This document shows, in pieces, positions 18,119 to 29,746 of a stretch of 64,000 nucleotides of DNA; positions within the stretch are counted from its first letter, which is position 1; every line of letters starts with the position of its first letter. Below the pieces are notes generated by a model. The model worked only from the letters and a program-made list of their open reading frames with translations. It made no database searches and was not told the origin of the DNA. The position numbers and the translations under genes are program-made. The stretch spans positions 1 through 64,000 of the forward strand of contig MKWA01000024.1 in assembly GCA_001899285.1 (NCBI GenBank), in the 5' to 3' direction. Source of the stretch: Rhizobiales bacterium 64-17 (lineage in GTDB: Bacteria > Pseudomonadota > Alphaproteobacteria > Rhizobiales > Xanthobacteraceae).

Positions 18119-18418
18119 TCACGCCCCGTCGTAACCTTCAATGATGATCAGGTCGACCTCGGCGCCGCGTTTCAGATCCTTGGATATGGCCTGGTACGCC
18201 TCGGAATGGAAACAGGTCTTCGCCGCCTCGTAGCTCGGGAATTCCAGCACCACATTATGTTTGCGGGCGTCGCCGAATGCGACCTCGAACGGGCCGCCGC
18301 GCACCAGGAAACGGCCGCCATGCGCGGCAAACACCGCGCCGTTGCGGTCGCGGTAAGCATCATACGCGGCCTGATCGTGAATGCTCAGCCGCGCGATCCA
18401 ATAGCCTTTCTTTGCCAT
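18119..18418 (-). CDS. DUF1330 family protein
   Basis: 99-residue protein with the dimeric alpha/beta-barrel (ferredoxin-like) DUF1330 pattern: GYWIARLSIHDQAAYDAYR at the start, GGRFLVRGGPFEV in the middle, and a YEAAKTCFHSEAYQA helix. No catalytic function is established for this family. It lies between pyrF (26 bases upstream) and dapB (60 bases downstream) on the same strand. Confidence 0.85.
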   Translation of the reverse strand: MAKKGYWIARLSIHDQAAYDAYRDRNGAVFAAHGGRFLVRGGPFEVAFGDARKHNVVLEFPSYEAAKTCFHSEAYQAISKDLKRGAEVDLIIIEGYDGA

Positions 18419-18444
18419 CCGTCTCTCCCTGTCATGTTGTTGCT

Positions 18445-19137
18445 TCAGCCGGCGTCGCGGATTTCGGCAACGATGGCGGCGGCAGCAGCGCGCGGATCGG
18501 CCGCCTCGACGATCGGCCGGCCGACCACGAGATGATCGGCACCGGCCGCGATCGCCTTCTGCGGCGTCATGATGCGCTTCTGATCGCCGCTCGCTGCGCC
18601 GGCGGGGCGAATGCCCGGCGTCACCAGCGCGATGTCGGTGCCGATCACCGGGCGCAAAGCCGCCGCCTCTTCCGCCGAACAGACGAGGCCATGGATGCCG
18701 AGATCGCGCGCCTGCTTCGCGCGCAGCAGCACCGTCTCGCGCACGCCACTCTTGTACCCGGCAGCAGCGAGATCGTTGTCGTCGTAGGACGTGAGCACGG
18801 TCACGGCGAGGATCTTCAGGCTCGAGCCGCGCGCGGCCTCGACCGCCGCCTGCATGGTTTGCGGATAGGCATGCACGGTGAGGAATGTCGCGCCGAGCTT
18901 GGCGATGTTCTCGACGCCCTTCGCCACGGTGTTGCCGATGTCGTGCAGCTTGAGATCGATAAAGACCTTATGTCGCGCCGCGATCAGCGCACGCGCGAAA
19001 TCGAGCCCGCCGGCGAAGGCGAGCTGATAGCCGACCTTGTAGAAGCACGCGGCATCGCCGATGCGCGCAACGGTCGCTTCGGCCTGCGCTACCGTCGGCA
19101 CGTCGAGCGCGATGATCAGCCGGTCTCTCGCATCCAC
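18445..19137 (-). CDS. pyrF: Orotidine 5'-phosphate decarboxylase
   Basis: 230-residue TIM-barrel enzyme for the last step of UMP synthesis. The catalytic Asp-Lys-Asp array is visible in [13 protein letters not shown] near residue 60. The phosphate-binding C-terminal region is also conserved ([19 protein letters not shown]). The length is normal for the bacterial family. It starts 13 bases downstream of the FMN reductase gene stop, so the two may share a transcript. Confidence 0.96.
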   Translation of the reverse strand: MDARDRLIIALDVPTVAQAEATVARIGDAACFYKVGYQLAFAGGLDFARALIAARHKVFIDLKLHDIGNTVAKGVENIAKLGATFLTVHAYPQTMQAAVEAARGSSLKILAVTVLTSYDDNDLAAAGYKSGVRETVLLRAKQARDLGIHGLVCSAEEAAALRPVIGTDIALVTPGIRPAGAASGDQKRIMTPQKAIAAGADHLVVGRPIVEAADPRAAAAAIVAEIRDAG

Positions 19138-19150
19138 GTCGTCTGTCTCC

Positions 19151-19732
19151 TTACGTCAGAGCGCGCGCGACGGCGATCAGCCGCTGCACGGCGGTTTTCA
19201 GCGCCTTCATGGCGCGCGGATCGGTGAGTTCATCCATGTCGTTGAATGCCTTGTCGGCATGCGGCACGGAAATATGCTCCGGCAGTACCAGCGCGCCGCA
19301 GCCGACCGCCAGCACCTGACGCAATGCGAGCAGCGAGCGCTGCCCGCCATAAGGCCCCGGCGAAGCCGAGCCGAAGGCGAACACGCGGTCGCGATAGGCG
19401 GCGAGCGGCGCCTCGTCGCGCTCGCGCACCCGCGACACCCAGTCGATGGCGTTCTTCAGGAGCGGCGTCACCGAGGCGTTGTATTCCGGACTGACGATGA
19501 AGATGCCCTGATGCGCCATGAACATGCGCTTGAGCTTCACGGCATTTTCGGGAAAGCCGGAATTGACCTCGAGGTCGTTGTCGTAAAGGGGCAGCGGATA
19601 ATCCTGCAGCGAGATGCGGGTGACATCCGCTTCCGCCAGCGCGAATTCCTTCACCGCCAGCGCCGCCAGCCGCGCATTGAACGAGCCGGTGCGGATCGAG
19701 CCGGCAAACACCAGGATTTTCGGTTCAGGCAT
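19151..19732 (-). CDS. NADPH-dependent FMN reductase family protein
   Basis: 193-residue flavodoxin-fold protein. The N-terminal FMN phosphate loop is [18 protein letters not shown], and the [21 protein letters not shown] segment is typical of the ChrR/YieF/SsuE-like family of soluble quinone, chromate or azo reductases. It would reduce quinones or other acceptors using NAD(P)H and bound FMN; the natural substrate is unknown. The chosen ATG follows AGGTG at good spacing. Confidence 0.85.
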   Translation of the reverse strand: MPEPKILVFAGSIRTGSFNARLAALAVKEFALAEADVTRISLQDYPLPLYDNDLEVNSGFPENAVKLKRMFMAHQGIFIVSPEYNASVTPLLKNAIDWVSRVRERDEAPLAAYRDRVFAFGSASPGPYGGQRSLLALRQVLAVGCGALVLPEHISVPHADKAFNDMDELTDPRAMKALKTAVQRLIAVARALT

Positions 19733-19837
19733 GGTCACCTCGCGCGTGCTCCTAGCATACTGCACGCGATAACCCAGCCCGTCATGCCCGGCTTTTTGCC
19801 AAACGGCATCGCGTCGGCAAGGCGGAAGAAAACCCGA

Positions 19838-20470
19838 TCAGCGGCCGCGATAGACCCAGACGCGGGCGGGCGGCACATTGGCCCAGACCAGGTCGGACGC
19901 ATGCACGGTGATGCTGCTGGTCGCCTTCGGGATCGGTGTTACCATCGCGTAGGTGAACTGCACGAATGGCGCATGCGGTGCCATCAGATGCAGCGCGTCG
20001 GAGATCAGCCGCACGCGGGTACGCAGCGGCTTGGTCATCAGCGGCAGGCTCGACACCAGCGCGGCGGCCGGCTCCTTCATCAGCGACGACAGCAGCGGGC
20101 GCAGCCGGTAGGCGTCGCCCTGCACCACGGTGGCTTCCGGATAGCGCGTGCGCAGCAGGCGGCAGAAAGTCGGATTGAATTCAACAAGCACCAGACGGCG
20201 CGGCTCGACGCCGTGACGCACCAGCGCCTCGGTCACCGGGCCGGTGCCGGGCCCAAGCTCGATCACCGGGCCGTCCTGGGTCGGATCGACATAACGCGCC
20301 ATCGTCCGCGCCAGGATGCGGCCGGACGGCATCACCGCCCCGGTGGCCAGCGGCTTCTCGATCCAGGATTTGAGGAAATGCACCTCGTCGTCGAAGCGCA
20401 GCACCTTGTCCAAGAGGCCCTTTTTCGCGACGCGGGTGGCAACGGGGTGCAACGGCATCGGATTGGGCAT
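19838..20470 (-). CDS. PmtA-like class I methyltransferase
   Basis: 210-residue SAM-dependent methyltransferase. Motif I is VIELGPGTGPVTEALVRHG, and the next acidic motif is LVLVEFNPTFCRLLR, resembling the phospholipid N-methyltransferases (PmtA) that convert phosphatidylethanolamine toward phosphatidylcholine in Rhizobiales. The N-terminal segment FDDEVHFLKSWIEKPLATGAV also fits that family. The open frame begins 40 codons upstream and would overlap dnaJ; the chosen start MPNPMPLHP leaves an 88-base gap. An rRNA methyltransferase of the KsgA type is less likely. Substrate assignment is inferred. Confidence 0.75.
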   Translation of the reverse strand: MPNPMPLHPVATRVAKKGLLDKVLRFDDEVHFLKSWIEKPLATGAVMPSGRILARTMARYVDPTQDGPVIELGPGTGPVTEALVRHGVEPRRLVLVEFNPTFCRLLRTRYPEATVVQGDAYRLRPLLSSLMKEPAAALVSSLPLMTKPLRTRVRLISDALHLMAPHAPFVQFTYAMVTPIPKATSSITVHASDLVWANVPPARVWVYRGR

Positions 20471-20558
20471 CGAACTGACTGGCACGAGGGACGCGGCGGA
20501 GCGGGCCGCTGACCCTTCAGGCGTACTGCGGCGGCCTGACACGGTCAAGGCCGTGCCG

Positions 20559-21713
20559 TTACTTGTCCGCCGCACGCTGCCCGAGGCCATCTAGGAACTC
20601 CTTGACCTTGCTCAGGAATCCGGTGGATTCCGGCTGCGTCGTGTCAGATGACAACTGGTCGAATTCGGCGAGCAGTTCACGCTGGCGCTTGGTCAGGTTC
20701 TGCGGCGTCTCGACCACAACCTGCACATAGAGGTCGCCGTTGCGCTTGGAGCGCAGCACCGGCATGCCACGGCCTGACAGGCACAGCCGCACGCCGCTCT
20801 GGCTTCCCGCAACGACTTTCACCGTCGCATCGCTGCCGTCGATCGCCGGCACCTCGATGGAGCCGCCGAGCGCCGCCGTCACCATGGAGATCGGCACGCG
20901 GCAATGCAGATCGGCGCCGTCGCGCTGGAAGAACGGATGCGCGGCGACCGACAGGAAAATATAGAGATCGCCCGCCGGCCCACCGCGCGTGCCAGCCTCG
21001 CCTTCGCCGGCGAGGCGGATGCGGGTGCCATCCTCGACGCCAGCCGGAATGTTCACCGACAGCGTGCGCTCGCGCGTGACGCGGCCCGCGCCCGAGCAAT
21101 TCGGACACGGATTCTCGATCACCTGACCACGGCCCTGACAGGCCGTGCAGGTGCGTTCCAGCGTGAAGAAGCCTTGAGCGTGGCGCACCGTGCCCTGACC
21201 GTTGCAATGCGGACAAGTGCGCGGCTTGGTGCCCGCCTTGGCGCCGGTGCCGGAGCAGGTCTCGCAGGTCACCGAGGTCGGGATGCGCACCTGCGCGGTC
21301 TTGCCGGTGAAGGCATCGTCGAGCGTGATCTCCATGTTGTAACGGAGATCGGAGCCGCGCTCGCGGCCGGAGGAACGGCCGCCCCGGCGACCGCCGCCCA
21401 TACCGAACAGATCCTCAAAGATATCGGAGAAGGTCGAGCCGAAGTCGGCGCCGAAGCCCGCGCCCATCCCGCCACCCATGCCGCCATGCTCGAACGCCGC
21501 GTGACCGAACCGGTCGTATGCCGCGCGCTTGTCCGAATCTTTCAGGACTTCGTAGGCTTCGTTGCATTCCTTGAAGCGGATCTCGCAATCCTTGTCGCCG
21601 GGATTGCGGTCGGGATGATGCTGCATCGCCGCCTTGCGGAAGGCGGTTTTCAATTCGATTTCGGTGCAGGTGCGCGTCACACCCAGCACCTCATAGTAAT
21701 CGCGCTTCGACAT
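20559..21713 (-). CDS. dnaJ: Chaperone protein DnaJ
   Basis: 384-residue Hsp40. The J domain (residues 1-70) has the HPD motif in [13 protein letters not shown]. It is followed by a glycine-rich linker (about 75-120) and four CxxCxGxG zinc-finger repeats ([32 protein letters not shown]), then the substrate-binding domain. It stimulates DnaK ATPase and delivers clients. It is downstream of dnaK on the same strand, separated by 144 bases with a palindromic repeat and a terminator-like hairpin, which probably tunes the DnaJ to DnaK ratio. Confidence 0.98.
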   Translation of the reverse strand: MSKRDYYEVLGVTRTCTEIELKTAFRKAAMQHHPDRNPGDKDCEIRFKECNEAYEVLKDSDKRAAYDRFGHAAFEHGGMGGGMGAGFGADFGSTFSDIFEDLFGMGGGRRGGRSSGRERGSDLRYNMEITLDDAFTGKTAQVRIPTSVTCETCSGTGAKAGTKPRTCPHCNGQGTVRHAQGFFTLERTCTACQGRGQVIENPCPNCSGAGRVTRERTLSVNIPAGVEDGTRIRLAGEGEAGTRGGPAGDLYIFLSVAAHPFFQRDGADLHCRVPISMVTAALGGSIEVPAIDGSDATVKVVAGSQSGVRLCLSGRGMPVLRSKRNGDLYVQVVVETPQNLTKRQRELLAEFDQLSSDTTQPESTGFLSKVKEFLDGLGQRAADK

Positions 21714-21729
21714 CAGCTTTTATCGCCGC

Positions 21730-21768
21730 AAAAACAAAACCCTGCCCCAGGTACGGGTGAGGTTTTGT
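21730..21768 (-). terminator. Terminator-like hairpin between dnaK and dnaJ
   Basis: On the minus strand ACAAAACC-tca-CCC pairs with GGG-cag-GGTTTTGT across a seven-base loop and is followed by a short T-run (TTTTT including the last stem base). It lies between dnaK and dnaJ and could act as a partial terminator. Folding is by eye. Confidence 0.55.
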
Positions 21769-21790
21769 TCGCCCCCTGAAAACGAAAGCC

Positions 21791-21837
21791 CCCATCCTTC
21801 GAGACGCATTGCTTCGCAATGCTCCTCAGGATGAGGG
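21791..21837. repeat. Palindromic REP-like element (family A) in dnaK-dnaJ gap
   Basis: The segment reads CATCCTTCGAGACGC, then ATTGCTTCGCAAT, then GCTCCTCAGGATGAGG: a long imperfect palindrome with CATCCT and AGGATG ends and an inner ATTGC/GCAAT stem. A related element with the arms CATCCTGAGGAG and GTCTCGCAGGACGAGG is present at 61367-61408. Such elements are common in intergenic DNA of Bradyrhizobium relatives. Confidence 0.75.
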
Positions 21838-21857
21838 CCATCATCATTCTCCGGCTC

Positions 21858-23771
<1,914 letters not shown>

Positions 23772-23906
23772 GAATTTGTCCTCTCGATTACGGCAGGCCG
23801 GCCGGACCAATCAGCGTCCGAATTGCCCTCCGGGGATCGTCCCCGAAAAGCCCCCTAACCGGCCCCCTGGATTCACGTTTTCGCCGCATTGAACGGCGTT
23901 ACGGCT

Positions 23907-23934
23907 CATATAGGAGAGGGGCGGAGTGCCGCAA
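23907..23934 (-). promoter_or_regulatory. RpoH (sigma-32) type promoter of dnaK
   Basis: On the minus strand CTTG (23931-23934) and CCTATAT (23907-23913) are separated by 17 bases, matching the alphaproteobacterial RpoH consensus CTTG-N17-CYTATNT. The predicted start lies about 130 bases before the dnaK ATG. I found no CIRCE repeat (TTAGCACTC-N9-GAGTGCTAA) here. Confidence 0.8.
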
Positions 23935-24032
23935 GACGGATTGTCACGAATCCGCGAGGCGCGGCCCTGTCCAGCCTCGCATTGCCGCCGCCGGCGGCGG
24001 CGCGTAGGGAAGGGACGAACGAAGGAGCGGTC

Positions 24033-24998
24033 ATGCTGCGATTTTCAGGTCTGGTTCGGGCTTATGTGCGGGCGGGCGTCCTGGCCTGCCTGGTCGGCGG
24101 ACTTGCCCTGGGCGCAGCCTGCGGAGCCAGCGCCAATCCGGTTTTCCCGCCCGGCTCGCGGGTCGGTATCACACCACCGGTCGGCATGGCCCCTGATGCC
24201 GTGGGTGCCCGCTTTCAGGACGGCCGCAACGGCGCGACCCTGACGGTGCTGGAGCTGCCCGGCCCCGCCTACGAACAGATCGAGCGCGGCCTGTTCGCGG
24301 CCAACGAGCCGAACGTTACGCTGATCAAGCGGGAATCCTTCGGATTCGACGCGGGTCTCGGTTATCTGGCGCAGGTTGAGGTCAAAACGGGCGGCAAAAC
24401 CTTGCGTAAATGGGTGCTGCTGGGTCGCGCCGTGGCCGGCGAGCCGACGGCGCTCGTCACCTTCGACGTGCCGAGCGAAGCCGCCGCCGCCTATCCGGAG
24501 GCGAAAATCCGCGAGACGCTAGCAAGCGTGACGTTTCGGCCAGCGCCGGTCGAGGAACAGCTCAACCTGATGCCGATGAAGCTCTCGGACCTCGCGGGCT
24601 TCCGCGTGGTGCGGGTTCATCCGACGCTGGGCGTGCTGCTGACCGACGGACCGAAGGACCAGAGCCCGGAGCAGCCGACACTGCTGCTCAGTTTCGGGAC
24701 GCAGACGGCAAGCAATCCGTCCGACCGTCAGTCGATCGCGCGGGACATGCTGCGGAATTTCGGCCTGCCGGAGTTGCGGATCCAAACCACGGAAACCATC
24801 CGCCTGCGCAACCAGCCGGTGATCGAGGTGCGCGCCGAGGCGAAGGATCCGCCATCCGGCACCGAACTGCGCGTGGTGCAGTGGATGCGGTTCAGCGAGG
24901 GCGGCTTCATGCGCATCATCGCCGCCGCGCCGAAGCAGGACTGGGATGCGGCGTTTCCGCGCTTTCGCGCCGTGCGCGACGGCATCCAGCCGCGCTAG
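24033..24998 (+). CDS. Hypothetical exported protein between dnaK and grpE
   Basis: 321-residue protein I do not recognise. It has a cleavable-looking signal peptide (hydrophobic AGVLACLVGGLALGAACG, likely cleavage after ASA near residue 35), so it is probably periplasmic. The mature part contains alternating strand-like segments (GATLTVLELPGPAYEQIERGL, RVVRVHPTLGVLLTDG, RVVQWMRFSEGGFMRIIAAA). This gives a soluble beta-rich impression with no visible catalytic motif. A strong ribosome binding site (GAAGGAG) precedes the chosen ATG. It is transcribed toward the minus-strand grpE gene and away from dnaK. Confidence 0.75.
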   Translation: MLRFSGLVRAYVRAGVLACLVGGLALGAACGASANPVFPPGSRVGITPPVGMAPDAVGARFQDGRNGATLTVLELPGPAYEQIERGLFAANEPNVTLIKRESFGFDAGLGYLAQVEVKTGGKTLRKWVLLGRAVAGEPTALVTFDVPSEAAAAYPEAKIRETLASVTFRPAPVEEQLNLMPMKLSDLAGFRVVRVHPTLGVLLTDGPKDQSPEQPTLLLSFGTQTASNPSDRQSIARDMLRNFGLPELRIQTTETIRLRNQPVIEVRAEAKDPPSGTELRVVQWMRFSEGGFMRIIAAAPKQDWDAAFPRFRAVRDGIQPR

Positions 24999-25028
24999 CG
25001 GATCAGACAGAAAAATCAGCTCGAAAAA

Positions 25029-25655
25029 TCACGCGGTCGTATCGACCGTCGGTGCTTTCTCGCCCTTCGCCACGGCGACCATCGCCGGCCGCAGCACGCG
25101 CTCGCCGATCATGTAGCCGGACTGGATCACCTGGGCGACGTGGCCGTTCGGATAGCCGGAGCCCGGCATCTCGAACATCGCCTGATGCAGGTTGGGGTCG
25201 AACTTCTCGCCGAGCGGCGAGAACATCTTGACCCCATGCTTCTCCAGTACCTTCACCAGCTCACGCTCGGTGAGATCGACACCCTCCACCAGCGACTTCA
25301 CGGTCGGATCAACGCTGGAACGCAACTGATCGCCGATATGGTCGAGCGCGCGGTGCATATTGTCGGCAACCTGCAGCACATCGCGAGCAAAGCCGGTGAT
25401 GCCGTAGAGGCGCGCCTCGGCGACATCGCGCTCGGTGCGCTTGCGCAGATTTTCCATGTCGGCGAGCGTGCGCAGCAGCCGGTCCTTGAAATCCGCCGCT
25501 GCGTCCAGCGCCGCCTTCACCTGCTCGGCCGGCACCATCTCCGGGGCACCATCCTGCTGCGGGGCAGTCTCCGGAGACTCCGCGGCGACCCCGTGCTCGT
25601 GGGGGTCCATGCTGGCGGCCATATTGGCCGACTTGCCGGCTTTATTGTCGGTCAT
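25029..25655 (-). CDS. grpE: Nucleotide exchange factor GrpE
   Basis: 208-residue co-chaperone that releases ADP from DnaK. An acidic, low-complexity N-terminus (about 60 residues) precedes the long helical coiled coil ([21 protein letters not shown]) and the beta domain ([39 protein letters not shown]). It lies 125 bases downstream of hrcA on the same strand, a common hrcA-grpE arrangement. The start MTDNKAGK is preferred to an ATG 13 codons upstream. Confidence 0.96.
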   Translation of the reverse strand: MTDNKAGKSANMAASMDPHEHGVAAESPETAPQQDGAPEMVPAEQVKAALDAAADFKDRLLRTLADMENLRKRTERDVAEARLYGITGFARDVLQVADNMHRALDHIGDQLRSSVDPTVKSLVEGVDLTERELVKVLEKHGVKMFSPLGEKFDPNLHQAMFEMPGSGYPNGHVAQVIQSGYMIGERVLRPAMVAVAKGEKAPTVDTTA

Positions 25656-25780
25656 CGCTCTCGATCGCTTTTGCGCTTCTGGTCGGGTTTTCAACGATTG
25701 CCGGGGATATCAGGGTTCGGCACCGAAAAATCAAGCGATCCCGCGTCGCGGCAGCATTTTTCGAGACCAGGCGCCGCGGT

Positions 25781-26887
25781 TCAGGGGCCACCCAGCATCC
25801 GCCCGACCAGTTTCGCCGTGTAATCCACCATCGGGATCACCCGCGCGTAATTGAGCCGGGTCGGCCCGATCACGCCCAGCACGCCGACGATGCGGCCACC
25901 GGCGTCACGATAAGGCGTGACGATGGTGGACGATCCCGACATGGAAAACAGCTTGTTTTCCGAGCCGATAAAAATGCGCACGCCGTCGCCGCCTTCGGCG
26001 CGGCCGAGCAGATCGACCACGCCGCGGCGGGTTTCCAACTCGTCAAACAACGTGCGGATGCGTTCGAGATCCTCAATCGCGTGCAGGTCTTCCAGCAAAT
26101 GCGACTGACCGCTGATGATCAACTTGCGGTCCTCGTTCGCTCCGCCGGACCAGCTCGCGACACCGGCCGCGATCACTTTGCCGGTCAGTTGATCGAGTTC
26201 CGCCTGTCCCGCCGTCAGCGCGCGCTCCAGTTCGCTGCGCAGTTCCGGCAACGTGCTGCCGCGCACCCGCGCATTGAGGAAGTTGGACGCCTCGACCAGC
26301 GACGAACTCGGCAGATCGGCCGGCACCGGCAATACGCGGTTCTCCACCTGCCCGTCCTCGGACACCAGCACGGCGAGCGCGCGCGTCGGCTCGAGCCGCA
26401 CGAACTCGACCTGCTTGAGCCGCACGTTGGATTTGGTGGTGAGCACGACACCTGCAGTACGAGTGAGGCCCGACAGCATCTGCGACGCTTCGGTGAGCAC
26501 TGCTTCCATCGACTTGCCGTCGCCGAGCGCCGCGACATTGGCTTCGATCGATTGCCGGTCGGCCTGATCGATCTCACCGATCTGCATCAGGGCATCGACA
26601 AAGAACCGCAGACCCAACTCGGTCGGCAGCCGCCCCGCCGATGTGTGCGGCGCGTAGATCAACCCGAGATGTTCCAGGTCGGACATCACGTTGCGCACCG
26701 ACGCCGGCGACAATGTCATCGGCAGGATGCGCGCGAGATTGCGCGAGCCGAGCGGCTCGCCCGTCGCCAGATAGCTCTCGACGATGCGGCGGAAAATCTC
26801 GCGCGAACGCTCGTTGAGCGCCGACAGGCTGCTCGCCGGACTAGAACCGATCGGAATGTCTCGCGCGCTCACGCGGGTCTGCTCCAT
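25781..26887 (-). CDS. hrcA: Heat-inducible transcription repressor HrcA
   Basis: 368-residue repressor of CIRCE-controlled heat-shock genes, typically groESL in this group. The N-terminal winged helix covers about residues 22-95 ([59 protein letters not shown]). The dimerisation and insert domains follow, including [20 protein letters not shown] and the C-terminal [20 protein letters not shown] motif. No CIRCE element is visible in the hrcA, grpE or dnaK upstream regions here, so its target is presumably elsewhere. It is divergent from rph across 163 bases. Confidence 0.97.
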   Translation of the reverse strand: MEQTRVSARDIPIGSSPASSLSALNERSREIFRRIVESYLATGEPLGSRNLARILPMTLSPASVRNVMSDLEHLGLIYAPHTSAGRLPTELGLRFFVDALMQIGEIDQADRQSIEANVAALGDGKSMEAVLTEASQMLSGLTRTAGVVLTTKSNVRLKQVEFVRLEPTRALAVLVSEDGQVENRVLPVPADLPSSSLVEASNFLNARVRGSTLPELRSELERALTAGQAELDQLTGKVIAAGVASWSGGANEDRKLIISGQSHLLEDLHAIEDLERIRTLFDELETRRGVVDLLGRAEGGDGVRIFIGSENKLFSMSGSSTIVTPYRDAGGRIVGVLGVIGPTRLNYARVIPMVDYTAKLVGRMLGGP

Positions 26888-27050
26888 CGCGGGGCCGGAT
26901 CATAAAGGACGATTTTGCCCCACCAGCACCAGATTTGACCATTCTGCCGCCCGCAGACAAGAGATCACGGGCAGAAGACTGCGACTTGTCGCTGGCGCAG
27001 TCGCCCCCTACAAGCAGCCGCAAATCAGCGACCGAACAAGGAGCAATGCC

Positions 27051-27764
27051 ATGCGGCCGAGCCGCCGAGCCCCCGATGAACTGCGCGCCGTCTCGCTGGA
27101 GCGCGGCGTGGTGAAATATGCCGAGGGCTCCTGCCTGGTGAAGTTCGGCGACACCCATGTGCTGGTCACCGCCTCGCTGGAGGAGCGTCTGCCGCCGTGG
27201 CTCAAGGGCCAGGGCCGCGGCTGGATCACCGCCGAATACGGCATGCTGCCGCGCGCCACCGAGACGCGCACGCGCCGCGAGGCATCTGCCGGCAAGCAGG
27301 GCGGCCGCACCGTCGAGATCCAGCGGCTGATCGGCCGCTCGCTCCGCTCCGTGGTCGATCTCGTCGCGCTCGGCGAACGGCAGATCACGCTGGACTGCGA
27401 CGTCATTCAGGCCGACGGTGGCACCCGCACGGCGTCAATCACCGGCGCATGGGTCGCGCTCGCCGACTGCCTCGCCTGGATGAAGAGCCGCAGCATGATC
27501 TCCGCGCCGGTTTTGCGCGATCACATCGCCGCGGTGTCGTGCGGCATCTATCGCGGCACGCCGGTGCTCGATCTCGATTACGCGGAAGATTCCGAAGCCG
27601 ACACCGACGCGAATTTCGTCATGACCGGCAAGGGCCTGATCGTCGAAGTGCAAGGCACCGCCGAGAAGGACCCGTTCAGCGAGCAGCAACTACTCGAACT
27701 CCTGGCGCTGGCGCGCAAGGGTACCGGGCGTCTCGTCGATCTGCAGAAGATGGCCGCGACGTGA
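27051..27764 (+). CDS. rph: Ribonuclease PH
   Basis: 237-residue phosphorolytic 3'-5' exoribonuclease that trims tRNA 3' ends. Family motifs include [20 protein letters not shown] at the start, [20 protein letters not shown], and [15 protein letters not shown]. The open frame extends 89 codons upstream, but the chosen ATG follows AAGGAG and matches the family start. It overlaps rdgB (GTGA), an arrangement common in Rhizobiales. Confidence 0.97.
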   Translation: MRPSRRAPDELRAVSLERGVVKYAEGSCLVKFGDTHVLVTASLEERLPPWLKGQGRGWITAEYGMLPRATETRTRREASAGKQGGRTVEIQRLIGRSLRSVVDLVALGERQITLDCDVIQADGGTRTASITGAWVALADCLAWMKSRSMISAPVLRDHIAAVSCGIYRGTPVLDLDYAEDSEADTDANFVMTGKGLIVEVQGTAEKDPFSEQQLLELLALARKGTGRLVDLQKMAAT

Positions 27765-28414
27765 ACGACGCCGTTTCGCCGCATCGGCGCCTGTCCGGCA
27801 AGGTGGTGATCGCCACCCACAATCCCGGCAAGCTCAAGGAAATGCGCGATCTGCTCGCGCCTTACGGGATCGAGGCGGTGTCCGCCGGCGAGCTCGGCCT
27901 CGCCGAGCCGGAGGAAACCGGCAAGACCTTCGCCGCCAATGCGCGCATCAAGGCCGAGGCCGCCGCCAGGGCGTCCGGCCTGATCGCCTTCGCCGACGAT
28001 TCCGGTTTCGTCGTCGATGCGCTCGGCGGCGATCCCGGCATCTATTCGGCGCGCTGGGGCGGGCCGGACAAGGATTTCCGGCTGGCGATGAACAAGGTGC
28101 AGACCGCGCTGGTGAAAGCCGGCGCGACGACGCCGGAGCAGCGGCGCGCACATTTCGTCGCCGCGCTGTGTCTCGCCTGGCCCGATGGCCATCGCGAGGA
28201 ATTCGAGGCCGCGGTCGACGGCACTGCCGTCTGGCCGCCGCGCGGCACGCGCGGTTTCGGCTACGATCCGATGTTCAGGCCCGACGGTTTTGATGAAACC
28301 TTTGGCGAGATGAGCGCCGAGGAAAAACACGGGCTGCCGCCGCTGGGAAAAGGGCTTTCGCACCGCGCGCGTGCCTTCGTGACGCTGGCAAAAGCCTGTC
28401 TCTCAAGCCTCTGA
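27761..28414 (+). CDS. rdgB: dITP/XTP pyrophosphatase RdgB
   Basis: 217-residue house-cleaning nucleotidase that hydrolyses dITP, ITP and XTP. The N-terminal substrate motif is [18 protein letters not shown], the metal site is in [18 protein letters not shown], and the C-terminal region contains [14 protein letters not shown] and SHRARA. The start is a GTG overlapping the rph stop codon (GTGA), implying coupled translation. There is no ATG in the correct N-terminal position. Confidence 0.96.
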   Translation: MNDAVSPHRRLSGKVVIATHNPGKLKEMRDLLAPYGIEAVSAGELGLAEPEETGKTFAANARIKAEAAARASGLIAFADDSGFVVDALGGDPGIYSARWGGPDKDFRLAMNKVQTALVKAGATTPEQRRAHFVAALCLAWPDGHREEFEAAVDGTAVWPPRGTRGFGYDPMFRPDGFDETFGEMSAEEKHGLPPLGKGLSHRARAFVTLAKACLSSL

Positions 28415-28415
28415 T

Positions 28416-28462
28416 AGCGGATTGATCCGCTCTCATTTTAATCTCTTTTGTCTCACAAAAGA
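28416..28462. terminator. Double hairpin after rdgB, possible terminator
   Basis: Two small perfect inverted repeats follow the rdgB stop: AGCGGA-ttga-TCCGCT (28416-28431) followed by CTCATTTTAATC, and TCTTTTGT-ctc-ACAAAAGA (28444-28462). Either could end rdgB transcription before hemW. The T-runs are weak. Confidence 0.45.
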
Positions 28463-28554
28463 CCTGCTATCTCATTGAAACAGCGAGAAGAATTCTGGCG
28501 ACAAGCACGCTTTTCGCGTGACGCGGAGCGACGAACCTGCGATATGGTTAATCC

Positions 28555-29730
28555 ATGATCGCGCAGGCCCATCAGCACACCCATCAGCAGCACGGCTTTG
28601 GTGTCTATGTGCACTGGCCGTTTTGCCTGTCGAAGTGCCCGTATTGCGACTTCAACAGTCATGTCCGCCATGGCGCGATCGACCAGCCGCGCTACGTGCG
28701 CGCTTTCGCCGCCGAGATCGCTGCCACCGCAGCGCGCACGTCGAAGCGCACTGTGTCGTCGATTTTCTTCGGCGGCGGCACGCCGTCGCTGATGCAGCCG
28801 GAAACGATCGGCGGCGTGCTCGATGCGATCGCGAAACACTGGACCATCGCGCCGGACGCCGAGATCACGCTCGAAGCCAATCCGACCAGCGTCGAGGCAA
28901 CGCGGTTTCGCGGCTATCGTTCGGCCGGCGTCAATCGTGTCTCGCTCGGTGTGCAGGCGCTCGACGACGTTTCATTGAAAGCGCTCGGCCGTCTGCATTC
29001 GGCGCGCGAAGCCCTCGATGCCATCGCCGTCGCACGCGCGAATTTCGAGCGCTACTCGTTCGACCTCATTTACGCGCGGCCGGACCAGACGCCGGCGCTA
29101 TGGGCCGATGAACTGCGCCACGCCATCGCTGAAGCGGCGGAGCATCTGTCGCTGTATCAGCTCACCATCGAGCCGGGGACGCCGTTCGCCGCGCTGCATG
29201 CTGCCGGCAAACTCAAGACGCCGGACGACGACACCGCGCGCGCGCTTTACGACGTGACGCAGGAGATCTGCGAGCACGCGGGACTGCCCGCCTACGAAGT
29301 CTCCAATCACGCACGGCCCGGCGCGGAATCGCGACATAATCTGATCTACTGGCGCATGCACGATTACGCCGGTATCGGGCCCGGCGCACATGGCCGCTTG
29401 CAGATCGGCACCAACCGTTTTGCCACCGCCACCGAGAAGCGGCCGGAAACCTGGCTGATGCGCGTCGAGGCGCTCGGCCACGGCGTGACCGTCAACGAGC
29501 GTCTCACTGACGACGAACAGGCCGACGAATTGCTGCTGATGGGTCTGCGGCTCAAGGAAGGCATCGATCCGCTGCGCTATCAGTTGCTCGCCGGTCGTCC
29601 GCTCAACCCGCAGCGCGTCTCGGCGTTGCGCGCGCAGGGCGCGGTGGAAACCACCGCGAGCGGCTGGCTGCGCGTCACCAATGCCGGCTTCCCGGTGTTG
29701 GATGCCGTCGTCGCCGATCTCGCGGCGTAA
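28555..29730 (+). CDS. hemW: Heme chaperone / radical SAM protein HemW
   Basis: 391-residue radical SAM protein with the cluster motif CLSKCPYC (C-x3-C-x2-C) near residue 25, followed by FFGGGTPSLM and the ANPTSVE SAM-binding segment. HemW (formerly annotated as a coproporphyrinogen III oxidase) binds heme and is thought to deliver it to membrane targets. The C-terminal HemN domain contains ELLLMGLRLKEGIDPLRY. The gene order rph-rdgB-hemW is frequent in Rhizobiales. Confidence 0.95.
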   Translation: MIAQAHQHTHQQHGFGVYVHWPFCLSKCPYCDFNSHVRHGAIDQPRYVRAFAAEIAATAARTSKRTVSSIFFGGGTPSLMQPETIGGVLDAIAKHWTIAPDAEITLEANPTSVEATRFRGYRSAGVNRVSLGVQALDDVSLKALGRLHSAREALDAIAVARANFERYSFDLIYARPDQTPALWADELRHAIAEAAEHLSLYQLTIEPGTPFAALHAAGKLKTPDDDTARALYDVTQEICEHAGLPAYEVSNHARPGAESRHNLIYWRMHDYAGIGPGAHGRLQIGTNRFATATEKRPETWLMRVEALGHGVTVNERLTDDEQADELLLMGLRLKEGIDPLRYQLLAGRPLNPQRVSALRAQGAVETTASGWLRVTNAGFPVLDAVVADLAA

Positions 29731-29746
29731 TCAACTGAATTTTCGC

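Noticed and set aside
26888-27050. CIRCE element between hrcA and rph
   Set aside because: Looked for TTAGCACTC and GAGTGCTAA on both strands and saw neither.
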